Shown here: piece after piece, positions 1 through 6,858 of the stretch
How the letters are laid out: every line of letters begins with the position of its first letter
Numbering within the stretch: position 1 is the stretch's first letter
Origin: Wenzhouxiangella sp042310355
GTDB taxonomy: Bacteria > Pseudomonadota > Gammaproteobacteria > Xanthomonadales > Wenzhouxiangellaceae
Assembly (NCBI RefSeq): GCF_042310355.1
Contig: NZ_JBHJMR010000005.1
Location: 139,678 to 203,677 of the forward strand
DNA: 64,000 nucleotides
Direction: 5' to 3'
The notes under the pieces: model-generated
What the model was told of the DNA's origin: nothing
The model's input: only the letters and a program-made list of their open reading frames with translations
Database searches by the model: none
Program-made: the position numbers and the translations under genes

Positions 1-2
1 TT

Positions 3-2054
3 CCCGGGCCCTTCGAGGGCTACTCCGCCGAAAGTGGCCTGCTGGCCTCGTTCGTGCGCACGATCAACGAGGATGATCGCCAGCGCTTGTGGCTGGGAAC
101 GCGCGAAGGATTGCAGATCGTCCCTCGCTCGGAGGGGGAATGGGATTTCGCCGCCGCCCGGACGATCCTGCGTGAGGACGGTCTGCCCGACAACCGCGTT
201 TATGCCGTCGAATTCGGGCAACCCGGAACGACCTGGATCGCCACCGCCCAGGGCGTGGTGCAATGGCAGCGAGGGAAGGGCGTGGTCGAGCTGATTGATC
301 GCTCCAGCGGTCTGCCGGAGCAGGAAGTGCACGCCTTGCTGATCGACCGTGCCGAACGGCTCTGGATCAGTAGCACGCGGGGCATCCGCTATCGCGAAGG
401 CGGGGTGCTCGAGACGCCGCCGCAACAGGTCCTGGCCGGCGCATTCGCGCTGCGCATCCGCGAGGATCGCGCCGGGCGGCTGTGGTTTTCGACCTTGCGA
501 GATGGTCTGCTGGTGCTGCACCCCGATGGCCGCCTCGACCAGTACCGCAAGCAGGATGGCCTGACCGACGAGATGCTCTGGGACCTGGCGCCTTCGGCGG
601 ACGGCTCGATGTGGGTCGGCAGCAACGGCGACGGCATCTTTCGCGTCTGGCCCGACGGGCGCATCGAACAGTTCACCAGCGCCGAGGGTTTGGCCGACGA
701 TTCGGTCTGGCAGGTTCTCGAGGATGATCAGGCCCGGCTCTGGGCCTACACCAACCGTGGGCTTTCGCGCCTGGGCAGTGATGAATTCGTCAACTACACC
801 GAGCGTGACGGTCTCCTGCACCTCGAAGGTGGCGCCACCGGCGCCTACCAGAGCAGCGACGGGCTGCTGTGGTTCGCGTCGGCCGACGGCCTGATGCGCT
901 ACGACGCCGAGCGCGAGTACCGCAACAGCCTGCCGCCGCCGGTCGTGGTCGAATCGGCGATGCTCGATCGCGAGGCCGTGCCCCCCGGGCAACGACTTCC
1001 CTACCGGTCGGGCAGCCTGGTGTTCAACTTCGCCGGCCTGAGCTTCCAGGACGAGGCGGCAGTGAGTTTCAGGTACCGGCTCACCGGGGCCACGGATCGC
1101 TGGTCGGATCCCACGGACAACCACCAGGTGGCCTACGCCAACCTCGGCCACGGCGACTACGTATTCGAGGTCGTGGCCGCCAACCCCGACGGCGTCTGGA
1201 GCCCCGAGCCCGCGAGTTTCGCGTTCGTTGTCGCCAAGCCCTTCTGGGCAAGAACCTGGTTTCTGCTTGTGCTCGGACTGGGGCTGGCCGGCCTGGTCTG
1301 GCTGGGCGTTCACCTGCGCCTGAGGCATATCGAGCTCACGCGCAGGCGACTGCAGGAGACCGTCCGGCAAAGGACAGCGGAACTCAGCGAGGCCAATCGC
1401 CGCCTCAAGCGCGTGGCCCGAACCGACCAGTTGACCGGCCTGCCCAACCGACGCTACCTGTTTGACCGGATCGGCGAAGACGTAGCGCAGAGCAGACGGG
1501 CCCATTTCGACGGGGCGCCCAGCAACGGCGATATGGCCTTCGTGATGATCGATCTCGACGATTTCAAGCGAATCAATGACGAGCACGGGCATGACTGCGG
1601 TGACCAGGTGCTGGCGGAGTTCAGCCGGGTGGTTTCCGATCAGCTGCGCGAGAGCGACTACATGATTCGCTGGGGGGGCGAAGAGTTCATGGTGGTGGCC
1701 TGCCAGACCGCATGCGACCGGGCCTGGCAGATCGCCGAGCGCATCATTCACTCGGTCCGGGCCGCCGAGATTCGCCTCGACGATGAAGGCGAGCGCATTG
1801 CCGTGACCTGCTCGGCGGGAATCGCCTGCTACCCGTTCGGCCGACCCGTCGACGCGCTCGACTGGGAGCAGGTCGTACAGCTGGCGGATGCCGCCGTCTA
1901 CCAGGCCAAGACCGAAGGGCGCGATCGCTGGGTGCAGCTGTTGCCCGGCGACGATCTCGATCCGGCTTCGTTCGACAACTTCGTCGGCGCGGTCAAGGCG
2001 CGCTGCGGAGAACTGGTCGAGACGGGGCAGTTGCGTCGAGTCAGCGGGCGCTAG
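3..2054 (+). CDS. Sensor diguanylate cyclase (periplasmic propeller, Y_Y_Y domain, GGDEF), 5' end cut off
   Basis: This is an inner-membrane enzyme likely to make cyclic di-GMP in response to a periplasmic signal. The frame is open to the left window edge, so the true start and the first propeller repeats are missing. What is visible: repeated two-component-regulator propeller units with W-(I/F/V)-(S/G)-(S/T) and DGL motifs (to about nt 900), a Y_Y_Y immunoglobulin-like domain (nt 930-1220), one membrane helix (nt 1255-1315), a coiled-coil linker with RQRTAELSEANRRL, and a GGDEF domain opening with DQLTGLPNRR. The active-site loop is GGEEF at nt 1674-1688, so it should be catalytic. An RESD inhibitory-site motif ends five residues before it, suggesting product feedback. 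This propeller/Y_Y_Y/GGDEF layout is common in gammaproteobacteria. The ligand is unknown. Confidence 0.93.
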   Translation, partial: PGPFEGYSAESGLLASFVRTINEDDRQRLWLGTREGLQIVPRSEGEWDFAAARTILREDGLPDNRVYAVEFGQPGTTWIATAQGVVQWQRGKGVVELIDRSSGLPEQEVHALLIDRAERLWISSTRGIRYREGGVLETPPQQVLAGAFALRIREDRAGRLWFSTLRDGLLVLHPDGRLDQYRKQDGLTDEMLWDLAPSADGSMWVGSNGDGIFRVWPDGRIEQFTSAEGLADDSVWQVLEDDQARLWAYTNRGLSRLGSDEFVNYTERDGLLHLEGGATGAYQSSDGLLWFASADGLMRYDAEREYRNSLPPPVVVESAMLDREAVPPGQRLPYRSGSLVFNFAGLSFQDEAAVSFRYRLTGATDRWSDPTDNHQVAYANLGHGDYVFEVVAANPDGVWSPEPASFAFVVAKPFWARTWFLLVLGLGLAGLVWLGVHLRLRHIELTRRRLQETVRQRTAELSEANRRLKRVARTDQLTGLPNRRYLFDRIGEDVAQSRRAHFDGAPSNGDMAFVMIDLDDFKRINDEHGHDCGDQVLAEFSRVVSDQLRESDYMIRWGGEEFMVVACQTACDRAWQIAERIIHSVRAAEIRLDDEGERIAVTCSAGIACYPFGRPVDALDWEQVVQLADAAVYQAKTEGRDRWVQLLPGDDLDPASFDNFVGAVKARCGELVETGQLRRVSGR

Positions 2055-2250
2055 GCGGTTCGGTGGAAAGCTTTGATCGGAACTGTTGCGGGGGGGGCTT
2101 GGGAAATGGTGGCCGGGGACGGAACCGAAGGTCGCTGACCTCGCGTCAGCAATCTAACCGCCCGGCGAAGCCGGAGTTGGCGGTTCGGTGGAACGCGTTT
2201 AGCGAAGTCTTTGGGGGTGAATCTGGGAAATGGTGGCCGGGGACGGAATC
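2054..2250. repeat. Imperfect tandem duplication that includes the tRNA-Phe 3' end
   Basis: Two related stretches lie 125 bp apart. Copy one (2054-2124) and copy two (2179-2248) both start with GGCGGTTCGGTGGAA. After a diverged, G-rich middle, both contain TGGGAAATGGTGGCCGGGGACGGAA. In copy two this last block is the 3' end and T-arm of the real tRNA-Phe. In copy one it is followed by unrelated sequence, so it is only a tRNA 3' fragment. Such fragments are typical of attachment-site scars or of slippage duplication. No integrase is nearby. Confidence 0.75.
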
Positions 2251-2306
2251 GAACCGCCGACACGGGGATTTTCAATCCCCTGCTCTACCAACTGAGCTAC
2301 CCGGCC
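2231..2306 (-). tRNA. tRNA-Phe (GAA)
   Basis: Read on the minus strand, this 76-nt sequence folds as a complete cloverleaf. The acceptor stem is GGCCGGG/CCCGGCC, the D-arm contains AGCTCAGTTGGTAGAGC, and the anticodon stem GGGGA/TCCCC holds loop TTGAAAA with anticodon GAA. The T-loop is GGTTCGATTCC and the 3' CCA is encoded at 2231-2233. The GAA anticodon reads both Phe codons. A fragment of its 3' end is duplicated about 125 bp downstream in the gene's own direction. Confidence 0.97.
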
Positions 2307-2437
2307 TTGCCGTTTCTGGCGCTCCCGACCCGTGGCCGGGAAGCCGCACATTAAACCTTTTTCGGCCCTGGAAGTCAACCACCGATTCCGGGGCACTTTT
2401 TCGAGTTCACGGCGTCAACATCCAATAGACCATTTCG

Positions 2438-2905
2438 ATGAGATCGAAAATGCGAAAACTCCTGCTGATCCTTTCGACGCTGCTGATCGCCGCCTGCGCC
2501 GCTTCCGGTGATTCGAACCAGCGTGACCGGGCCGGGGAAATGGCCGTCTACGAACGCCATGCCGGCGCCGCACAAAGCTGGGTGCGTTACACGAGCATCC
2601 GAAACTGGTGGGCGGTGGGCCGTCACTCGGTGGTGTTCGAAATGGATCGCTCCCGCCACTACCTGGTCGAACTGATCGGCGCCTGCGACCTCGAGCTCGA
2701 TAGCGCGATCACGCTGCGCCTGGCGTCGAGCCGCCGCAACGTGCTGGGTGAACTCGACGATGTCGTCGTGCGGGGGCGGACCTGCCAGATCCAGTCCATT
2801 CGCCGGCTGGACTTCGAGGCGGTCGAGTCCGAACTCGAGTCAAGCCCGGACAAGCAAGACACGATCCGCGTCGAATCGGCCGATCAGTCCTCGGGCGGCA
2901 CGTAG
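2438..2905 (+). CDS. Small lipoprotein, DUF6491-like
   Basis: This predicted lipoprotein of 155 residues has a basic start, a hydrophobic stretch and a lipobox ending LIAAC, so it should be lipid-anchored after signal peptidase II cleavage. The mature part has a conserved-looking SWVRYTSIRNWWAVGRHSVVF block and two cysteines (GACDLEL and GRTCQIQ) that could form a disulfide. This pattern fits the DUF6491 family, whose function is not known. A second in-frame ATG at 2450 (MRKLLLIL) is an equally good start and gives a more standard signal peptide. It converges on yggX, ending about 20 bp after it in coordinates. Confidence 0.75.
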   Translation: MRSKMRKLLLILSTLLIAACAASGDSNQRDRAGEMAVYERHAGAAQSWVRYTSIRNWWAVGRHSVVFEMDRSRHYLVELIGACDLELDSAITLRLASSRRNVLGELDDVVVRGRTCQIQSIRRLDFEAVESELESSPDKQDTIRVESADQSSGGT

Positions 2906-3159
2906 CCCTCGGCTTCATCGACATCCCCGCCGAAGAGAAACGCTTCGGCCTGCGCTTCCAGGTACTTGCGGTGTTCCGGGTCGATCGGGCTGAGGCGCTT
3001 CTCGTTGATCAACATGGTCTGGTGCTGGAGCCACTTCTGCCAGGCCTCCCTGGAGATGTTGTCGTAGATCCGCTGCCCCAGCTCGCCGGGCAGGGGTGGA
3101 CGGGGCAGGCCTTCGGCCTCGCGATCGAGGTAGCTGCAGTGAACGGTTCGTTCGCTCAT
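2884..3159 (-). CDS. yggX: Probable Fe(2+)-trafficking protein YggX
   Basis: This 91-residue protein matches the YggX family in length and sequence. It starts MSERTVHCSYL, where the Cys is the conserved one, and carries the family blocks LPGELGQRIYDNIS, AWQKWLQHQTMLINE and the acidic C-terminus. YggX is a small cytosolic protein linked to iron handling and to protecting Fe-S enzymes from oxidation. It lies 44 bp downstream of mutY in the same direction, the usual gammaproteobacterial pairing. This is functionally sensible because MutY carries a 4Fe-4S cluster. The start is the first Met with family-like sequence; the frame is open further upstream only because it runs antisense-free through mutY. 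Its 3' end overlaps the convergent lipoprotein gene by 22 bp. Confidence 0.95.
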   Translation of the reverse strand: MSERTVHCSYLDREAEGLPRPPLPGELGQRIYDNISREAWQKWLQHQTMLINEKRLSPIDPEHRKYLEAQAEAFLFGGDVDEAEGYVPPED

Positions 3160-3203
3160 TTGGTCGTCAATCCTTGCGAGTTCGAGTGCATGGTAATGCG
3201 TTC

Positions 3204-4232
3204 TCAGTCGAGGCGTTCGAGCACCTTGCGCACCGGCTGGGGTAGCCCGCGATCGAGCGCTTCGTCTCGCTGCATCCAGGCCCGGTCGGCGGCCTCTTCG
3301 ATGGCTGTGGAAACCCCGATCAGCGTCCGTTCGAAGCGGATTTCCAGCGTAAAGTGGGTGAACTGGTGACGGACGGGCGCCGGCGGCGGGCGTATTTCGG
3401 CCGGTTCCGATAGTGTGGCCTCGCCGCTTTCGGGTAGCGACCAAAGGCCACCCCAGATGCCGGCGCCGGGGCGCCGCTGCATCAGGATCTCGCCGCGTTC
3501 GTTTTCGATGATCAGCAGCGTGGCGCTGCGATGGGGTTTCTCTTTCCTGGGTTTCGGCGTGGGCAGCTCGCCGACGCGCCCCTGCTTGCGGGCGATGCAG
3601 TCGGCGCTGACCGGGCAGTGCTCGCAATCGGGCCGGCGCGGCGTGCACAGCGTGGCGCCCAGGTCCATGATCGCCTGCGTGTAGTCCGCGGCGCGATCTT
3701 CGGGCGTGCGGTCTTCGGCTTCGTTCCACAACTGCCGCAGCACGGCGCTGCGGCCGGGCCAGCCCTCGATACCGGCGTGGCGGGCAAGAACCCGCTTGAC
3801 GTTGCCGTCGAGAATCACCGCCCGGCGATCGTGGGCCTGCGCGACGATGGCGTTGGCAGTGGATCGGCCGATGCCCGGCAAGGCTTCCATCGCCTCGGCG
3901 TCGTCGGGCAGGGCGCCTTGGTGTTCACTCATGCAGCGCTGCGCGGCGGCGTGCAGGTTGCGCGCCCGGGCGTAGTAGCCCAGCCCGGACCAGCGCGAAA
4001 GCACATCGTCGATTTCGGCGTGGGCCAGGGATTCCAGGTCGGGAAAAGCGGCCATGAAGCGCTCGAAGTAGGGGATGACGGTTGCGACCTGCGTCTGCTG
4101 GAGCATGATCTCGGCGACCCAGACGCGATACGGCGTGCGGTTCTGCTGCCAGGGGAGGTCGTGGCGGCCGTGGGTGGACCACCAGGTCAGGAGTCGGGTG
4201 GCGAAGTCGGAGTCCGGGGCGCTGTCTATCAT
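3204..4232 (-). CDS. mutY: A/G-specific adenine DNA glycosylase MutY
   Basis: MutY removes adenine mispaired with 8-oxoguanine in base excision repair. The 342-residue protein has the full architecture: catalytic Glu at about residue 41 in VAEIMLQQTQ, the helix-hairpin-helix LPGIGRSTANAI, catalytic Asp at about 142 in ILDGNVKRVL, and the cluster-binding pattern C196-x6-C203-x2-C206-x5-C212 that holds 4Fe-4S. The last 110 residues form the NUDIX-like domain that recognises 8-oxoG. It is followed by yggX, forming a two-gene unit. Upstream lies a heptamer-repeat hairpin (4252-4327). Confidence 0.98.
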   Translation of the reverse strand: MIDSAPDSDFATRLLTWWSTHGRHDLPWQQNRTPYRVWVAEIMLQQTQVATVIPYFERFMAAFPDLESLAHAEIDDVLSRWSGLGYYARARNLHAAAQRCMSEHQGALPDDAEAMEALPGIGRSTANAIVAQAHDRRAVILDGNVKRVLARHAGIEGWPGRSAVLRQLWNEAEDRTPEDRAADYTQAIMDLGATLCTPRRPDCEHCPVSADCIARKQGRVGELPTPKPRKEKPHRSATLLIIENERGEILMQRRPGAGIWGGLWSLPESGEATLSEPAEIRPPPAPVRHQFTHFTLEIRFERTLIGVSTAIEEAADRAWMQRDEALDRGLPQPVRKVLERLD

Positions 4233-4251
4233 TGCGGCCCTGATCAGACCT

Positions 4252-4327
4252 TTCGTGAATCGTGAATCGTGAATCGTGAATGGATTCGAGTGGCGCCATT
4301 TACGATTGACGATTCACGATTCACGAA
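4252..4327. repeat. Inverted repeat whose arms are GTGAATC heptamers
   Basis: The left arm 4252-4283 is built from four tandem GTGAATC-type heptamers. The right arm 4296-4327 is its reverse complement with two mismatches in 32 positions. The loop is 12 bp. It fills the gap between ftsY (end 4385) and mutY (start 4232), both read leftward, so it lies in the mutY leader or ftsY trailer. It has no U-tract and so is not a plain terminator. Confidence 0.9.
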
Positions 4328-4384
4328 GCGCCCGAAAGGAAGCGCTCTTTGGTTGTATGCCGATGGTGGATCTATCGGCATTCT

Positions 4385-5374
4385 TCAGGATTCCACCGGC
4401 AGAATCGCATGGACGAAGGTGCCGGCGTCGAATGGGCGCAGGTCGGCGGCCGATTCGCCCACGCCGATGAATCGGATGGGAATGTTCATTTCCTCGGCAA
4501 TGGCGAACAGCACGCCGCCGCGGGCGGTGCCGTCGAGCTTGGTGACCGTGATGCCGGTCAACGCTGCCGCGTCGTTGAACTGCCGCGCCTGTGCCAGGGC
4601 GTTCTGGCCGGTGCCGGCGTCGACCACCAGCATGGTCTCGTGCGGCGCCTCGGGATCGATCTTCTTCATCACGCGGATGATCTTCGAGAGCTCGGCCATC
4701 AGGTTGGCCTGGGTGTGCAGGCGACCGGCCGTGTCGGCGATCAGTACGTCGACGCCGCGCGCCTTGGCCGAGTGCAGCGCATCGTAGATGACCGCGGCCG
4801 TGTCGGCGCCGGATGCCTGGGCGACCACCGGCACGTCATTGCGCTCGCCCCAGGCCTGGAGCTGCTCGACGGCGGCAGCGCGGAAGGTGTCGCCGGCGGC
4901 CAGCATGACGGACTTGCCTTCGTCGAGGTAGCGCCGCGCCAGCTTGCCGATGGTGGTGGTCTTGCCGACGCCGTTGACGCCCACCATGAGGATCACGAAC
5001 GGCTTCTTTTCCGGGTCGACGGCCAGGAAGTCCTCGCAGGGCTCGATCAGGTCGTAAAGTTCGGCCTGGACCGCCGGCAGCACTTGCGACGGCTCGCTGA
5101 TGACACCCTGGTCGACCCCGTCACGCAGGCGCTCGACGATCCGGGTCGTTGCGGCCACGCCGACATCCGCGGTCAGAAGGGTGGTTTCGATCTCCTCGAT
5201 CAGGTCTTCGTCGATTCGTTCGGCCGCGCTGAGCAGGCCGAACAGGCCGCCGAGGCTGGAACGGGTGCGTTCGAGGCGTTTCTCCAGCGGATCGCCGCCG
5301 GACTGCTCGACCGGGCGAACCTGGGTGGTTTCGACGCCTTTGCCGGATTTCTTGCGTTTGAAGATCGAGAACAT
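4385..5374 (-). CDS. ftsY: Signal recognition particle receptor FtsY
   Basis: FtsY is the SRP receptor GTPase that docks ribosome-SRP complexes at the inner membrane. The 329-residue protein has a short acidic/basic A-region (about residues 1-35, much shorter than in E. coli), the helical N domain, and the G domain with G1 loop GVNGVGKTT (132-140), DTAGR, TKLDG and the C-terminal GVGESAADLRPF block. All catalytic motifs are intact. ftsY is divergent from rsmD, a frequent pairing. The start ATG is preceded directly by CGTAACCC heptamer repeats instead of a Shine-Dalgarno sequence (see 5377-5446), which is odd for an essential gene. Confidence 0.98.
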   Translation of the reverse strand: MFSIFKRKKSGKGVETTQVRPVEQSGGDPLEKRLERTRSSLGGLFGLLSAAERIDEDLIEEIETTLLTADVGVAATTRIVERLRDGVDQGVISEPSQVLPAVQAELYDLIEPCEDFLAVDPEKKPFVILMVGVNGVGKTTTIGKLARRYLDEGKSVMLAAGDTFRAAAVEQLQAWGERNDVPVVAQASGADTAAVIYDALHSAKARGVDVLIADTAGRLHTQANLMAELSKIIRVMKKIDPEAPHETMLVVDAGTGQNALAQARQFNDAAALTGITVTKLDGTARGGVLFAIAEEMNIPIRFIGVGESAADLRPFDAGTFVHAILPVES

Positions 5375-5376
5375 CG

Positions 5377-5446
5377 GGGTTACGGGTTACGGGTTACGGG
5401 TTACGGGTTACGGGTTACGGACCACGGACCACGGACCACGGACCAC
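5377..5446. repeat. Tandem heptamers: six GGGTTAC then four GGACCAC
   Basis: Six exact copies of GGGTTAC (5377-5418) run directly into four exact copies of GGACCAC (5419-5446), with a partial further unit after that. The array occupies most of the 109-bp gap between the divergent starts of ftsY (5374) and rsmD (5484), beginning 2 bp from the ftsY start codon. Unlike other elements in the window it is not a simple inverted repeat. It therefore sits where the ftsY ribosome-binding site and promoters of both genes should be. Confidence 0.97.
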
Positions 5447-5483
5447 GGACGTCTGTGATGCGACCGGTTATGCTATCACCCCG

Positions 5484-6038
5484 ATGAAGGGCAGAATCAG
5501 GATAATCAGCGGGCAATGGCGCGGTCGCAAGCTGGCCGTGCCGGACCGGGCGGGGCTGCGGCCCACCGGCGACCGCGCGCGTGAGACCTTGTTTAACTGG
5601 CTGCAGGCTGTTGTGCCGGGCGCGCGCTGTCTCGACCTGTTTGCCGGCACCGGTGCGCTGGGACTCGAAGCGCTTTCCCGCGGCGCGGCTTCGGCGGTGT
5701 TCGTCGAGCGCGATCGGCAGCTGGTCGCGGCCCTGCGCGCGATCGCCGCTGAGTGGCCGGGTGGTGAGCGCATGGAGATCGTGCAGGCCGATGCCCTGCG
5801 CTGGCTCGCCGACGCGCGTCGGCGCTTCGACCTGGTTTTCATCGATCCACCGTTCACTGACGGATTGCAGGACAAGGTGCTGCGACTGCTCGAGCGAGAC
5901 GATCGACTGGCCGCCGCTGCCCGCGTGTACATCGAACAGGACGCCCGCGACCCCGAGATCGATCCCGGCGAAGGCTTCGAGTTGTTGCGCGCCCGGACCC
6001 TGGGCGATGTGCGCATGACGCTTCTCGCCCGCGTCTGA
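5484..6038 (+). CDS. rsmD: 16S rRNA (guanine966-N2)-methyltransferase RsmD
   Basis: RsmD methylates G966 of 16S rRNA using S-adenosylmethionine. The 184-residue protein begins MKGRIRIISGQWRGRKL, the typical family start, which is why this ATG was chosen although the frame is open upstream. It has the SAM-binding motif LDLFAGTGALGLEAL (about 50-64) and the catalytic DPPF motif (121-124). It is followed by coaD in the same direction, the common rsmD-coaD pair. Its leader contains the heptamer array shared with ftsY. Confidence 0.95.
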   Translation: MKGRIRIISGQWRGRKLAVPDRAGLRPTGDRARETLFNWLQAVVPGARCLDLFAGTGALGLEALSRGAASAVFVERDRQLVAALRAIAAEWPGGERMEIVQADALRWLADARRRFDLVFIDPPFTDGLQDKVLRLLERDDRLAAAARVYIEQDARDPEIDPGEGFELLRARTLGDVRMTLLARV

Positions 6039-6078
6039 ACCCAGCCTTGTCCTCACCGGGCAGGTTGCGGGAGGCGGT

Positions 6079-6084
6079 TATAAT
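6079..6084 (+). promoter_or_regulatory. Candidate -10 element (TATAAT) upstream of coaD
   Basis: A perfect TATAAT lies 30 bp before the coaD start. No convincing -35 box lies 16-18 bp upstream, so this is a weak promoter call. coaD may also be read from rsmD. Confidence 0.35.
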
Positions 6085-6113
6085 GCGTGTTCACTCAGCT
6101 CGAGACGCAATCG

Positions 6114-6611
6114 ATGCCCCAGCCCGATTACGGCCTCGCCGTTTATCCCGGCACCTTCGACCCGCTGACCAACGGTCACACCGACCTGATCGCGCGTGCC
6201 TCGCGCATGTACCGCCGCATCATCGTCGCCATCGCCGAGAGTCCGCACAAGAAGCCGTCTTTCGGCCTGGGCGATCGCATCGGCCTGGCCAGGGCGGTGC
6301 TCGACGAGGAAGGCCTCGAGAACGTCGAAGTAGTCGGGTTCAACAATCTCCTGGCGCATTTCGTGGTCGAGCATGATGCCGGTGTCATCCTGCGCGGCCT
6401 GCGTGCCGTTTCGGACTTCGAGTACGAGTTCCAGCTCGCCTCGATGAACCGGCACCTGATCGAGGACGTCGAAACCGTCTTCCTGACGCCGGCCGAACAG
6501 TACAGCTTCATCTCCTCGTCGCTGGTCAAGGAGATTGCCCGCCTGCAGGGCGATGTCAGCCGCTTCGTTCATCCGCGGGTTTCCGAAGCGCTTCGTGATC
6601 GGTACGCGTGA
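6114..6611 (+). CDS. coaD: Phosphopantetheine adenylyltransferase CoaD
   Basis: CoaD joins ATP and 4'-phosphopantetheine to form dephospho-CoA, the fourth step of coenzyme A synthesis. The 165-residue length is normal. The N-terminal nucleotidyltransferase motif is YPGTFDPLTNGHTDLI, where TNGH is the T/HxGH signature. The LRGLRAVSDFEYE block and ISSSLVKEIA near the C-terminus are family hallmarks. The start at MPQPDYG was taken because the family begins just before the AVYPGTFD strand. It lies 75 bp after rsmD. Confidence 0.97.
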   Translation: MPQPDYGLAVYPGTFDPLTNGHTDLIARASRMYRRIIVAIAESPHKKPSFGLGDRIGLARAVLDEEGLENVEVVGFNNLLAHFVVEHDAGVILRGLRAVSDFEYEFQLASMNRHLIEDVETVFLTPAEQYSFISSSLVKEIARLQGDVSRFVHPRVSEALRDRYA

Positions 6612-6649
6612 GCGGCGGTTCGATCAGTTCGGGAAACCCAAGAAGATCC

Positions 6650-6777
6650 GGAACCACCGAAGACACTGAAGACACCGAAGAAAACATCATCAGGACAAGG
6701 GACTGACTCACCGACCACCGTTCACCTTCCTGAGACATTGACGATCTTTCGGTGATTTCGGTGTCTTCGGTGGTTCC
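6650..6777. repeat. Inverted repeat with 9-bp ACCGAAGAC units (copy 1)
   Basis: The left arm (6650-6682) reads GGAACC followed by three ACCGAAGAC-like nonamers. The right arm (6745-6777) is the reverse complement with a few changes and ends GGTGGTTCC. The centre is about 60 bp. Two close relatives occur at 38617-38687 and 55057-55135. It fills the coaD-ggt gap. Confidence 0.9.
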
Positions 6778-6858
6778 ACGCTTTTGTACTAGGCTAGGGC
6801 CTCTGTACGAACTTTTGTGTTGCCACGGCCCAGCCCGGGTCCCACACGGAATCAATCA

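Noticed and set aside
2884..3729. A 281-residue protein including YggX
   Set aside because: The upstream part overlaps mutY in another frame and has shadow-like composition; YggX homology begins exactly at the Met at 3159.
5377..5446. Possible CRISPR array
   Set aside because: The units are 7 bp with no spacers, and no cas gene is present anywhere in the window.
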